A stretch of DNA of 64,000 bases from Clostridium kluyveri (GTDB lineage: Bacteria > Bacillota > Clostridia > Clostridiales > Clostridiaceae), in the NCBI RefSeq assembly GCF_001902295.1, contig NZ_CP018335.1:3038001-3102000 (forward strand). Reading direction: 5' to 3'. The notes below the pieces were generated by a model, which was given only the letters and a program-made list of their open reading frames with translations, made no database searches and was not told the origin of the DNA. Positions 1-8,196 of the stretch are shown here, in pieces (the stretch's first letter is position 1; each line of letters opens with the position of its first letter). Made by a program: the position numbers and the translations under genes.

Positions 1-1859
1 GAAAACCAATTTAAAAGGCTATTCCATACATTTATAGCTTCATCTTTTATACTTCCACAGAGGTTTATTACAGTTTCCTTTAATTTAGTCCAGGCACCTG
101 AAGCGACTCCTCTTATAGCTTCCCATATATTTGTAAGGGCTGTCTTTATATTATTCCAGAGGTTCTCTATATCAGATTTTAACTTTGTAAAGTTTCCTGT
201 GACTATATCAAGTACTATAAGTACAGCACCAAAAACAATATTTTTTATAATATCCCAGGTATTTTGAAATATAGTCCTATAAAAATTTAGAGCTGGCTCT
301 AGAAAACTTTTTATACTGTTAAGTCCGTTATTTACTGTATTTTTTAAGTTTTCCCAGGCAGTTAGTGTGAACGTCTTTACACTTTCCCAGGCATTAACTA
401 TAGAGGTTTTTATATTTTGAAAAATGGCGGTAAGATTGTTCCAGAGGTTAGAAGCTCCCTGCTTGATGACATCCCAGTGCTTGTAAATTTCATACCCTGC
501 AATTATGGCAAGACCTATGCCAATTACCCAGGGATTAAACACCATTCCAAGTATCTTAGACATACCACCTAAATTGCCTGCAGCAGCTGATACCTTAGAA
601 ATGGCCGAGGATATCTCACCTACAGCTTTTACCACGCTGCCAATTGCAACTAAAGCCGGACCAACTACAGCAATTAGTGCACCTATGACGAGTATTATCC
701 TCTGGGAACCCTGATCCAGTTTTCCAAATGCCTGTATCCATTCATTTAATGTAGTAATTATGGGGGTTATTATAGGGAGTATATTCTGTCCCATGGTGGC
801 ACCCAGTTCTTTTAAACTCTCTTGAAATACCCTCATCTGGTTGGCAGTACCTGCACCTGTACGTTCAAAATCCCCGTGGGCATTTTTAGTTTTTTCTAAG
901 ACATAGTTATACCTGAGCTGTACTTTTTCAGCTTCTGTCATATCCTGTGTTCTCTTCTGTATTCCCTTGGAATAAGCATACTGCTGCAGGTTTGCATCTG
1001 TCATAACTACCCCAAGCATTTTTAAGCTTTCTGTCTCACCTGTAAATATACCGTTTAAAGCTTCTTCTGCCTGTTTTATATCAATATTTTTAAAACTTGA
1101 TAAATCACCTGCAAGACCAACAAGTGACATAGACATCTTTGCAGCTTCTTCCTGGCTTAATCCCATACTTGTTGCCATATCCCCATAAAGGGCTGACATA
1201 TCAAGTGCTGTTCCTTTTGCTATACCATAACTCTTTAAAGTGGTATTTGACCAGTCCTTTACCTTTTGGTTAACACTTCCAAATGCAACCTCAACTTTAT
1301 TCATGCTCTCAGCTGTATCTGAGGCAAGCCTTACACTTGCAACTCCTGCGGCAACAAGAGGGGCAGTTACTGCAAGTGAAAGTTTACTTCCCACATTTGA
1401 AAACCCTTCACCTATAGTTTTCATTTTACTTCCTATACCATCTAAACTCTTACTTAGGGAAGTCCACCTGCTGCTTTGTGTTTCTATTTCTTTATTTGTC
1501 TTAGAAAGTTCATTTTCCATTTGTGAGAGGGTTTGCTTTGCCTTATTTAGTTTTATCTCAAGGTCCTGGGTGGCTTTACTGTCTTTACCTTTTATTTCAG
1601 CACTTTTGGTATAAGCTTGTTCTAAAGCTCCAATCTTTTGTCTTTGGAGTTCTAACTGTTTTGAAAGACTTTCTGATTTTAATTTAAGTCCCTCAAGTCC
1701 TTTTCCATTTTCCCCAAGAGCAGCAGTGTTTGCTTTAAACTCACTATCGAGCACTCTAAGACTCCTGTTAATACTGCTTATACCATTTTGAAATCCACTT
1801 GAATCCAGTCCTATTTTTACCGCCAGGCTTCCAAGTTCTTCTGCCAACTCTCCCACCAC
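1..1859 (-). CDS. Phage tail tape measure protein, N-terminal part (runs off the window)
   Basis: This is the first 620 or so residues of the tape measure protein of prophage A; the rest lies before base 1. It sets tail length and is threaded through the tail tube of a siphovirus. It aligns base for base with the complete 817-residue copy at 58485-60938, including the TP901-type core region around residues 280-360 and hydrophobic segments near residues 395-420 and 440-465. The start is a GTG just after the stop of the frameshifted chaperone, at the same place as in prophage B. The N-terminal third is rich in coiled-coil heptads, as expected for this family. Confidence 0.93.
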   Translation of the reverse strand, partial: MVGELAEELGSLAVKIGLDSSGFQNGISSINRSLRVLDSEFKANTAALGENGKGLEGLKLKSESLSKQLELQRQKIGALEQAYTKSAEIKGKDSKATQDLEIKLNKAKQTLSQMENELSKTNKEIETQSSRWTSLSKSLDGIGSKMKTIGEGFSNVGSKLSLAVTAPLVAAGVASVRLASDTAESMNKVEVAFGSVNQKVKDWSNTTLKSYGIAKGTALDMSALYGDMATSMGLSQEEAAKMSMSLVGLAGDLSSFKNIDIKQAEEALNGIFTGETESLKMLGVVMTDANLQQYAYSKGIQKRTQDMTEAEKVQLRYNYVLEKTKNAHGDFERTGAGTANQMRVFQESLKELGATMGQNILPIITPIITTLNEWIQAFGKLDQGSQRIILVIGALIAVVGPALVAIGSVVKAVGEISSAISKVSAAAGNLGGMSKILGMVFNPWVIGIGLAIIAGYEIYKHWDVIKQGASNLWNNLTAIFQNIKTSIVNAWESVKTFTLTAWENLKNTVNNGLNSIKSFLEPALNFYRTIFQNTWDIIKNIVFGAVLIVLDIVTGNFTKLKSDIENLWNNIKTALTNIWEAIRGVASGAWTKLKETVINLCGSIKDEAINVWNSLLNWF

Positions 1860-1861
1860 CT

Positions 1862-2062
1862 CTACAATATATTTAAAACGGCATTTAAATTTTTCCTATA
1901 CTCCTTATTAGCCCTGTAGATTAAAATATCAAAGTAATAAAATATATCCATGCCGTCAATATCATTTAATGTCCACCCCTGTCCTAAAAGCTCTAGATAG
2001 ATTTCTTTTATAAAGTCAGGCGGAGACAGCTCTTCACTGCTGCCCCCGCTTACCTGTTTGGG
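1862..2062 (-). CDS. Tail assembly chaperone, -1 frameshift extension (gpT-like)
   Basis: The reading frame one base back from the short chaperone gene stays open for about 65 codons, from the slippery heptamer CCCAAAC (minus strand, 2056-2062) to a TAG at 1862. It has no good start of its own. The arrangement C-CCA-AAC, two codons before the stop of the upstream frame, is a textbook X-XXY-YYZ site, so I infer that ribosomes shift -1 to make a fused product, as lambda gpG/gpGT and many siphophage pairs do. The translated tail contains FIKEIYLELLGQGW and is conserved in prophage B at 60941-61141. Confidence 0.8.
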   Translation of the reverse strand, partial: PKQVSGGSSEELSPPDFIKEIYLELLGQGWTLNDIDGMDIFYYFDILIYRANKEYRKNLNAVLNIL

Positions 2063-2334
2063 AATTCATTTAATTTATTTCCTAGGTTTCCCACTATTCC
2101 ATTTATACTGTTATTTAGGGTTTCTATAAGTTTATCTGCATCAAGTCCATCGTAAAAATCGTCCCTTGTAAATTTGTTACCATAAAGCTCTACTACAAAA
2201 TCCACTAAGCCGTCTAAATCCTTTATCTTTAGATTGTTAAAATCTATATTTTCATTTATCTCAATAGCCTTTCTAAGTATACGGGCTTTTACCCTGGGCA
2301 TAACATAGGTTTTATCGTTCAATACTATTTCCAC
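2050..2334 (-). CDS. Tail assembly chaperone, short form (gpG-like)
   Basis: A 94-residue acidic protein between the major tail protein and the tape measure gene, the standard place for a tail assembly chaperone. It is not a virion part in known phages: it coats the tape measure during tail assembly. It starts MEIVLNDKTYVM after a GGAGGGATGA ribosome site and stops two codons after the slippery heptamer, so both a short and a frameshifted long product are expected. The prophage B copy at 61129-61413 differs at only a few residues. The family is assigned by position and by the frameshift architecture rather than by a recognisable motif. Confidence 0.82.
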   Translation of the reverse strand: MEIVLNDKTYVMPRVKARILRKAIEINENIDFNNLKIKDLDGLVDFVVELYGNKFTRDDFYDGLDADKLIETLNNSINGIVGNLGNKLNEFPNR

Positions 2335-2358
2335 AGTTCATCCCTCCAATTTTTAATA

Positions 2359-2809
2359 TTAAGCTGCTGGAGCATATACACTGATAAACCAGGAAGCCCC
2401 ACCTGTAAAACCACTGTCCTCATCAGCTGTATATTTCCATCTGCCGTCTGTACTTACCATTTCCTTTTTTCACCTTAAATCCTACCGCCACATAAGGGGC
2501 ATTGTCATCAGCCTCATAGCTCATTACTTTACTTGCCGCATCTAATGTATGACCGAGTAAAATTGCCTGTACTTCTAAAGGTAAATCCTGAGTTTCCAGT
2601 TCTACCTCCACCTCTCCCAGAGTGGATACTGTTTCAACTGCCTTATTATCGGCATAAAGTGTATCTGAATTGCTCTTTGGACTTATCTTTACATTTATTG
2701 CAGGTGAAATTAATGCAGGTGTTCCATAGGTTGCTGTGGTTTCATCTGTTAAAACTGCATATACTAAATTTTCTACCCCTATAGGGGCACTGTTTACTAC
2801 TCCTGACAT
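2359..2809 (-). pseudogene. Major tail protein, truncated by a 116-bp deletion
   Basis: The first 119 or so residues match the intact 188-residue major tail (tube) protein of prophage B at 61438-62004. After GNGKYR the frame is lost: compared with B, 116 bases are missing between two copies of CAGA (B 61526-61529 and 61642-61645, one copy left here at 2447-2450). The frame then ends at 2423 after a short foreign tail. The original last codons, ending at 2359, are still readable in another frame. Loss of the C-terminal third should prevent tail tube assembly, so prophage A probably cannot form tails unless complemented by B. Confidence 0.88.
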
Positions 2810-2829
2810 AAATTATTACCTCCCTTTCG

Positions 2830-3159
2830 TTATTTTATTGGTATTGTAATTACATACCTCAACATCTTGTGATATATTTTAGTGTCTTCCTCAAATAAAT
2901 CAGCCGCAGAGGTTCTCCTGAATCCTGCGGCCTTCATGGAATTTGTCACATTTTCTACAAGTTCTGTATAGTCATTTTTACTCCACACATCTATTTGAAT
3001 ATAATATCCTGTTTCCTTTTCTTCGTTATCTGCGTAATGCTCACCTTGTTCCAGATAGTTAAAAAAGGTTATATAGGTGTTTTCCTTTCCCCTATATTTT
3101 TGAAATGAAACAGGAACTTTAAGAGGTTCTAAAGTTTGAACAATTAAACTGTTTATCAC
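2830..3159 (-). CDS. Tail terminator/minor tail completion protein
   Basis: A 109-residue protein placed between the HK97 gp10-like gene and the major tail protein, the slot usually taken by the tail terminator or head-tail joining proteins. It starts MINSLIVQTLEPL and its start overlaps the stop of the upstream gene by four bases, so translation is coupled. Its last dozen residues differ from the B copy (62010-62339) because of a net 15-base indel next to the stop. The function is inferred from gene order; I see no catalytic motif. Confidence 0.72.
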   Translation of the reverse strand: MINSLIVQTLEPLKVPVSFQKYRGKENTYITFFNYLEQGEHYADNEEKETGYYIQIDVWSKNDYTELVENVTNSMKAAGFRRTSAADLFEEDTKIYHKMLRYVITIPIK

Positions 3160-3536
3160 TTTAACCCCTCTTTCAAAGTATCAGCTATAGTTTTTTGTAT
3201 AGTATCCTTATTTTTCTCATAGGCCGGCTGTAGAAATGGTCTTGCAGACATTTTGGAAGTGCCGAATTCCACAAATTTTCCATAAAAAATTTCTGAATTA
3301 TCCCCCCTATCAACGCCTACAAGGATATACTTTACCCCTTCCTTCTTTTTAACATTGGTTATCTTAAGACCTTTTTTAAGTTTTCCGGTTCTCACAGGAA
3401 CATTTGCCTTCGCATCCTGGAGTACAGGTTCTGCGGCATTTTTGAGTGCTTTATTTTCAAGTCTACTAATATTTGCACCTATTCTTTGAAGCTTATTTAA
3501 TATTTCATCAACGCCCGTAAGTTCTATATCAGCCAC
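3156..3536 (-). CDS. HK97 gp10-like head-tail joining protein
   Basis: A 126-residue basic protein. The central part, with NVPVRTGKLKKGL and later FVEFGTSKMSARPFL, is the signature of the HK97 gp10 / phage minor tail component family, which works at the neck between head and tail. It overlaps both neighbours by a few bases, as is usual in late phage operons. The prophage B copy at 62336-62716 is about 94% identical by eye. There is no sign of damage. Confidence 0.88.
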   Translation of the reverse strand: MADIELTGVDEILNKLQRIGANISRLENKALKNAAEPVLQDAKANVPVRTGKLKKGLKITNVKKKEGVKYILVGVDRGDNSEIFYGKFVEFGTSKMSARPFLQPAYEKNKDTIQKTIADTLKEGLK

Positions 3537-3855
3537 TGCTTTCCACCTCCAAAGCTTTTATTTCCATATATCTATTTCTGTATTTTATATTATCAATAGA
3601 AGTTATATTGTACTGTTTATCTCCAAATAGTATCCTCATACTTTCATCAATGCCTTTAATAAACCTAATAGTAAATTTAACAGTTTTCTCTGCCTGCACG
3701 GCTGCGGCTTGAAAGAATTCTCTTGCATAAAGATTTGATACCCCTGCCCAAACAGTTAAGTAACCTTCCCATATTTCCTCCTCAAAGCCATTTTCATTTG
3801 TAGAAGTTGTAAGACTTTGAAATGTTATTTTGTGCCTTAATTCCTCTGTTCTCAT
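3529..3855 (-). CDS. Head closure / head-tail adaptor protein
   Basis: A 108-residue protein with the pattern of the phage head-tail adaptor (SPP1 gp16-like stopper) family: an N-terminal ELRHKITFQ, a central VWAGVSNLYAREFFQA strand-helix and a C-terminal YNITSIDNIKYRNRYMEI. It would close the portal and receive the tail. It overlaps the upstream connector gene and the downstream gp10-like gene by a few bases. A close copy is at 62709-63035. Confidence 0.87.
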   Translation of the reverse strand: MRTEELRHKITFQSLTTSTNENGFEEEIWEGYLTVWAGVSNLYAREFFQAAAVQAEKTVKFTIRFIKGIDESMRILFGDKQYNITSIDNIKYRNRYMEIKALEVESSG

Positions 3856-4424
3856 ATTGGTATCACCCTATTCATGCCAAGTAATGAGTTTCTTGCCTCT
3901 TCAATTTTCCTCTTTTCATCCGGTTTGTAATCATCATAGAGAAGCCTCATGTGAAGTACCATTGCCCATTTAACTGTTTCTGTAACACTTTCACCATTAT
4001 CTCCAAAACCTGCAGTAAATCTAACTCTTACTCCATTAACAGGCTGCAGCTGCATGGTTGGTCATAACCTGCAGTAACCAAGAACTATTCTATTAATAAA
4101 ACTATCTGTATCAACAATATAGTTACTTGGGTCAAATATAAACTCCTGATCACTTGTATCATAGTACTTGATACTTTCTACACTTTGAACTGGCGAGGAG
4201 TTTTTAAATGAAATATAGTTATCTCCTGGAAAAGAATCCATCACAAGCTCTAAAGTTTGGGTAATATATTTTTTATTCTGAAAATCCTCACAAAACTCTC
4301 TGGCCTGTTTAATCATACTGAGTAAAATAATATCATCATCACTGCCTGCTATCCTTAAATGCTGTTTTACTTCCTCTAAAGTTATAGGTTCAACTGCAGG
4401 TGAAGTTATAATTTTTAAAGCCAT
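3852..4424 (-). pseudogene. Head-tail connector protein, broken by a TGA stop
   Basis: Prophage B has an intact 189-residue connector (63032-63601) in this position. Here the same gene carries TGA at 4062-4064 where B has TGG (Trp, in GYCRLWPT), giving a 120-residue front part and a separate open tail of about 67 codons that still reads in the same frame. Apart from that codon both halves match B closely, which suggests a recent nonsense mutation. The product is of the gp6/SPP1 gp15 connector type, starting MALKIITSPAVEPITLEE. Loss of the second half should block head completion. Confidence 0.9.
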
Positions 4425-4444
4425 GAAATCACCTTAACCTAAGT

Positions 4445-4921
4445 TTAATCAACTACTGCAGAAGGTGGGTATTCCTGCGGGTATTTATTCTCCAGTATAA
4501 ATTCACCACCTGCAAAGTTTGTAGCCTGGGAACTTGCTCCAAGTCTTACGTTCAAGCAACAGAAGCCATTATTTACATCAAGTTTAGCCGGGTCAATATG
4601 AAATATCACCTGTTTATTTTTTGCAGTGTTAGATACAGCAAAGCTTACTCCATCCTGCTGTCTTACAAGTTTATCACTTATTGAAACATCTTCATTTGCC
4701 AGTATTGGAACATTATTTACTAAAGGCTTTGCACCCGTTCCTTCCACATCCTGTGCCTGGTACAGAGATATTTGTGTTTCATGCCCTGTTGTCTGGGCTA
4801 GGTTTACAACAACAGTTGCCGTAATAGAATTTTTAAGAGTTACATAGTCACTTGTGATCGCAGCATTTGTGGTTTTAGGCTCAAATGCCTGTATTACCTT
4901 ATATTTTTCAATTATTGCCAT
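4445..4921 (-). CDS. Phage structural protein, possible head decoration protein
   Basis: A 158-residue protein starting MAIIEKYKVIQAF after a clear AAAGGAGG site; a longer frame upstream has no ribosome site. It precedes the connector genes, where capsid-associated or decoration proteins often lie. Its sequence looks all-beta, with many Thr, Val and Asn residues and no catalytic motif. The prophage B copy is at 63625 onward and runs off the window. In prophage A it is separated from the capsid gene by a 3.3-kb cargo block, which looks inserted between two head genes. Confidence 0.7.
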   Translation of the reverse strand: MAIIEKYKVIQAFEPKTTNAAITSDYVTLKNSITATVVVNLAQTTGHETQISLYQAQDVEGTGAKPLVNNVPILANEDVSISDKLVRQQDGVSFAVSNTAKNKQVIFHIDPAKLDVNNGFCCLNVRLGASSQATNFAGGEFILENKYPQEYPPSAVVD

Positions 4922-5027
4922 AATTTGTTTTCCTCCTTTAAAATTTATTGGTATAAATACACAGCCAAAAGACTTACTTGTAAGCAAGCCTTTTTACCAT
5001 ATTATAAGAAGAATGTAGTATAAAATA

Positions 5028-5660
5028 TCACTCTAATTTATCAATACTACCTGATTGAATGTATTGAATATTTGCCCGGATCTTTTCATATGACCAGTCC
5101 CACCACTTAATTTTCATCAACTTAGAAATTACATCATCACTAAACCTTTTCTTTATAATCTTTGCTGGTACTCCTCCAGTAATAGCATATGGTGGAACAT
5201 CATTAGTAACTACTGCCCTAGTTCCAATAATTGCACCGTCTCCAATTTTCACACCTGACATAATTATAGAGTCATATCCTATCCACACATCATTGCCAAC
5301 TACAATATCCCCCTTATTATCCCAAGCATCTGTTATATGGCTGACGTCTAAACCCCATTCCTCATAAAATATTGGAAATGTATACGTAGATAATGATTTA
5401 ATTGTATGGTTCCCACTAGTCATGAGAAACTTTACTCCACACGCAATTGAACAAAACTTCTCAATTATTAATTTATCATTGTTTACAGAATACTGATATA
5501 ACACATTATTTTTCTCAAAATCCCTTGGGTCATTATAAAAATCATTATATATTGTATAATCTCCAACTTTTATATTGTCTCTAGTAATTACATTTTTAAG
5601 ATATACTGTTTGGTAATCGTTACTTCTTGGATATACTTTATTTAAATTTGGAATAGTCAT
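5028..5660 (-). CDS. Xenobiotic acetyltransferase, CatB/Vat-like hexapeptide family
   Basis: A 210-residue acetyl-CoA-dependent O-acetyltransferase of the left-handed beta-helix type. It shows FCSIACGVKFLMTSGNH with the catalytic-type His, then hexapeptide repeats through VVGNDVWIGYDSIIMSG and IGDGAIIGTRAVV, and the C-terminal block GGVPAKIIKKRF followed by KWWDW, all hallmarks of the Vat (streptogramin A) and CatB (chloramphenicol) group. The start is taken at MTIPNLNK, after GGAGAG. Whether it inactivates a drug cannot be decided from sequence; close relatives act on sugars. It is the last gene of a cargo block inside the head genes. Confidence 0.82.
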   Translation of the reverse strand: MTIPNLNKVYPRSNDYQTVYLKNVITRDNIKVGDYTIYNDFYNDPRDFEKNNVLYQYSVNNDKLIIEKFCSIACGVKFLMTSGNHTIKSLSTYTFPIFYEEWGLDVSHITDAWDNKGDIVVGNDVWIGYDSIIMSGVKIGDGAIIGTRAVVTNDVPPYAITGGVPAKIIKKRFSDDVISKLMKIKWWDWSYEKIRANIQYIQSGSIDKLE

Positions 5661-5891
5661 TTTAACTCTCTCCTTTATATTATGATACTTTTTGACTATC
5701 CCATTATTACAATGCATTTCTTCACAAAACCACTCCTTAAATAATAACTATTATTTATTAGTTTGTATCCTAGTATTTTATTTACTTTTTGTCCACAAAA
5801 GAAAGATACGACAGAACTGGATTAAAATTATTCTGAATCAACTTTACAAACTTGGAATTTGATGAACTTCAAATTATGCTCTTTTACGTAG

Positions 5892-6749
5892 TTATTTTTT
5901 CTTAACAGGAATCCAAATTTCGCTATAGTAGTTTTCATCTTGATTACCTTGCGGATAATCAGCTGTATTAGTGTACATTTCAATATTATAACCTGCTGCA
6001 ATTTCATAGCCCTTGCAATTAGGCAGCCATTCTGAGAAGATTTTTCTGTTTACATCTTGCAGAGATTTCGGCATTGCGCCCTTGCAAGCAAAAACAGCCC
6101 ACGTGTGTTTAGGAATAATCTTTGTAACAAAACCATTAGGTATTTCTATAGGCGGATTATAATTGTCTGCAATCAAATATTCAAACTCATCTGAACCCAT
6201 GCTCTCATCTATGCATACTCCGTACATTCCGCATACAAATTTCCCCTTTCCTGTTTGATAATGCTCTGTCCAAAACTGTGGAATTTCTGTAGTTGCACTA
6301 TCATATTTAAACACCTTTGATACGCCCATGACAGTAAACGAATCTTTTTCAACAATTTTGTAATCCATAATATAACCGCCTTCCAATAAAAATTTAATTT
6401 TCAGAGGAGCAAACGATTTAATCATTGCTCCATCCTTTCGAACAGCAGTGGGTGTGACACCATGAAATCGAGTAAAAGCTTTTGTAAAACTATCTGGTGA
6501 GGCATAGCCATATTTCAGTGCAATATCAATGATTTTTTCATCAGTAGAAACAAGCTCACTACCGGCAATGGTAAGCCTGCGTTGTCTGATATACTCTCCG
6601 ACCGTAAAACCACAAAGCATTGCAAAGCCTTTTTGGAAATAGAACGGAGACATAAATGTTTTTTTTGCAATATTTTTTATTGTGATTTCTTCAGTGATAT
6701 TCTCCTCAATATAGTTGATAGCTTCACCGATTCCTTCAATCCATCCCAT
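5892..6749 (-). CDS. AraC-family regulator with GyrI-like effector domain
   Basis: A 285-residue transcription factor. Residues 1-100 form the two helix-turn-helix AraC domain (MSPFYFQKGFAMLCG and YGYASPDSFTKAFTRFHG are typical), and residues 115-285 form a GyrI-like small-molecule binding domain of the Rob/BmrR type. Such proteins bind drugs or lipophilic ligands and switch efflux or modifying genes. The start is taken at MGWIEGIG, where GGGG lies nine bases upstream; the frame is open a little further up. Two further proteins with GyrI-like fold follow upstream in the same block. Confidence 0.87.
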   Translation of the reverse strand: MGWIEGIGEAINYIEENITEEITIKNIAKKTFMSPFYFQKGFAMLCGFTVGEYIRQRRLTIAGSELVSTDEKIIDIALKYGYASPDSFTKAFTRFHGVTPTAVRKDGAMIKSFAPLKIKFLLEGGYIMDYKIVEKDSFTVMGVSKVFKYDSATTEIPQFWTEHYQTGKGKFVCGMYGVCIDESMGSDEFEYLIADNYNPPIEIPNGFVTKIIPKHTWAVFACKGAMPKSLQDVNRKIFSEWLPNCKGYEIAAGYNIEMYTNTADYPQGNQDENYYSEIWIPVKKK

Positions 6750-6926
6750 AATCATCATCCCCTGTCTGTACACATATCTTATCTCTTTTCAAGCGGTTAT
6801 TCCCGACTTTTTGTGTTATGTTTTGTCTTACCGGAAAGATTACTAAATAACCTATACATCAACCTATGCATCAAATTACTATTTATAATACTCAATCTTA
6901 AATTTAGAATTTGTTTTAATATTCTT

Positions 6927-7382
6927 TTATAATATTGGTACGCAAATTTCACAATAATGCTTATTTATCATCTTCATTGTATAGCGTTCAAGAATAGGTC
7001 TTCTATCATCAAATTCATAATTTCTTTTTGATAACTCCGAAAATATCTCCATCCATGCTTTTTGCATAGCATCTATCGTATGACTTATTTTAAATACGCA
7101 ATATTTTCCACCGATAGTTTTTCCAAAATTAATATACTTGTTATCAACCTCAAATTCATCCGAAACAACTAAACATGTATCATAACGACAATCTTTAGGT
7201 TCTGTGAATTGAGGGTTATCTTGGGCTATTCCTAATATAATTGAACTTTCATTAAATAAGTTTTTTTCTCTAGCCCAACTTTTTAATTGTTCCATTATTT
7301 GTACATTCTCTGAACCGTAAGGACCTGTTTTTCGTATATAAGCAATTTTATATGATGATATCATTTCAATATTAATATCCAT
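6927..7382 (-). CDS. GyrI-like small-molecule binding protein
   Basis: A 151-residue protein that is a free-standing GyrI/SbmC-like domain: it begins with a strand ending in IAYIRKTGPYG, and has the central KDCRYDTCLVV and YCVFKISHT motifs of the superfamily. Members bind small hydrophobic molecules, protect DNA gyrase, or act as effector subunits. It has no DNA-binding part. It lies between two other members of the same fold in a cargo block, which suggests a shared ligand, though that is inference. Confidence 0.8.
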   Translation of the reverse strand: MDINIEMISSYKIAYIRKTGPYGSENVQIMEQLKSWAREKNLFNESSIILGIAQDNPQFTEPKDCRYDTCLVVSDEFEVDNKYINFGKTIGGKYCVFKISHTIDAMQKAWMEIFSELSKRNYEFDDRRPILERYTMKMINKHYCEICVPIL

Positions 7383-7557
7383 AACTTACCTTCTTTTTTA
7401 ATAGAGTACATCGATGCCTGAATTCATCATATAATGCTTTAAAATGTATTTCAACTTATTTTTTTAAATTGTCAAATTACCATTTATCATGTTTAACCTT
7501 AAACAATAATTGGAATTTGTCAGCTTTGTACTATGTTCACAATCTTATTTTTTTATT

Positions 7558-8016
7558 CTACTTAATGGCAATATATAAATAACAATGTGGTTTTCCATCT
7601 TTCGTATATTCGCCGGGAACGGTACTCTCATAATCTTGGGTAAATGCTCTCTTTATATTGCCTGATTTTTGTTCAAGCCACACTTTTTCCCATGCCTTTC
7701 TTGTACATACACCTATCTCTCCACTTTCATCTTTTTCATCATATTTTTTATATAGGCCTTTACTTACTGCTGTTTCCATTTTTCGAAAAAAGCCAGCTGT
7801 TACAGCCATTATTGTAAGGTCATAATCCCCACTTTCATCACTGGAATAATTACTGTATTTTGAAACTGGAGAAACGCCTTGTTGAAACATATGCTCGGTA
7901 TCAAAAAGAATGGGTAGTTTTCCACTGACAATATCTTCCCAGATTTCACTAATTACTTTTGTTCCTTCTTCAGAATTATTCGTTCTTACTGTTACTTCCC
8001 TCAATTTATAAGCCAT
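7558..8016 (-). CDS. Effector-binding (GyrI-like/AraC effector domain) protein
   Basis: A 152-residue cytosolic protein beginning MAYKLREVTVRT and ending YLYIAIK. The layout, with a long first helix holding ISEIWEDIVSG and a last strand after a Gly-rich turn, fits the bacterial transcription activator effector-binding fold, without a DNA-binding domain. I chose the ATG at 8016 because the one at 8028 abuts the AAGGAG site with no spacing. A palindromic operator-like site and a promoter lie just upstream (8061-8098). The family assignment is moderate. Confidence 0.6.
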   Translation of the reverse strand: MAYKLREVTVRTNNSEEGTKVISEIWEDIVSGKLPILFDTEHMFQQGVSPVSKYSNYSSDESGDYDLTIMAVTAGFFRKMETAVSKGLYKKYDEKDESGEIGVCTRKAWEKVWLEQKSGNIKRAFTQDYESTVPGEYTKDGKPHCYLYIAIK

Positions 8017-8060
8017 AGTTTTATTCATCTCCTTATATGGATAATTACCTTTTTATTTTT

Positions 8061-8098
8061 TATATAATATCACACTGAATATGACAGCAGTATGTCAT
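8061..8098 (-). promoter_or_regulatory. Promoter region with operator-like palindrome
   Basis: The perfect inverted repeat ATGACA-N6-TGTCAT (8081-8098) sits just upstream of a TATTAT/TATATA -10-like stretch (8061-8075) that faces the effector-binding protein gene. The arrangement suggests that a dimeric regulator controls the cargo block separately from the phage late operon; the AraC protein encoded in the block is one candidate. Confidence 0.45.
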
Positions 8099-8134
8099 AA
8101 TAAATTACAAAGTCGTAATAACATTTGTAGATAT

Positions 8135-8183
8135 TATATCAGAAACTACTATTAGTTTACACTCTCAAGTTATTTCTGATATA
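8135..8183. repeat. 11-bp inverted repeat at the capsid/cargo junction
   Basis: TATATCAGAAA at 8135-8145 is repeated inverted as TTTCTGATATA at 8173-8183 with a 27-base spacer. It lies 14 bases after the capsid stop codon, where the cargo block begins. It could end capsid transcription (there is no U-run) or mark an insertion boundary. No matching copy was found at the other end of the cargo near 4.95-5.0 kb. Confidence 0.4.
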
Positions 8184-8196
8184 ACCCCCTGAATTC

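Larger units (their letters stand above)
1..4921. repeat. Left copy of the duplicated prophage head-tail region
   Basis: This stretch is a near-copy of 59080-64000. The tape measure parts align without any net indel at a constant offset of 59079 bases, and roughly 95% of positions agree by eye. Further on the offset changes because of three indels: a 116-bp deletion in the major tail gene of this copy, a net 15 bases missing from the other copy at about 62.02 kb, and one codon in the connector gene. The repeat shows that two related prophages sit in tandem; it is also a target for homologous recombination that would delete everything between the copies. Confidence 0.93.

Noticed and set aside
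1240..1614. Long plus-strand frame in the tape measure gene (repeated at 60319-60693)
   Set aside because: It is a shadow of the tape measure coding strand; its conservation follows from the gene on the other strand.
5028..5660. Firm call as streptogramin or chloramphenicol resistance gene
   Set aside because: The sequence supports the family only; the substrate cannot be told from motifs.
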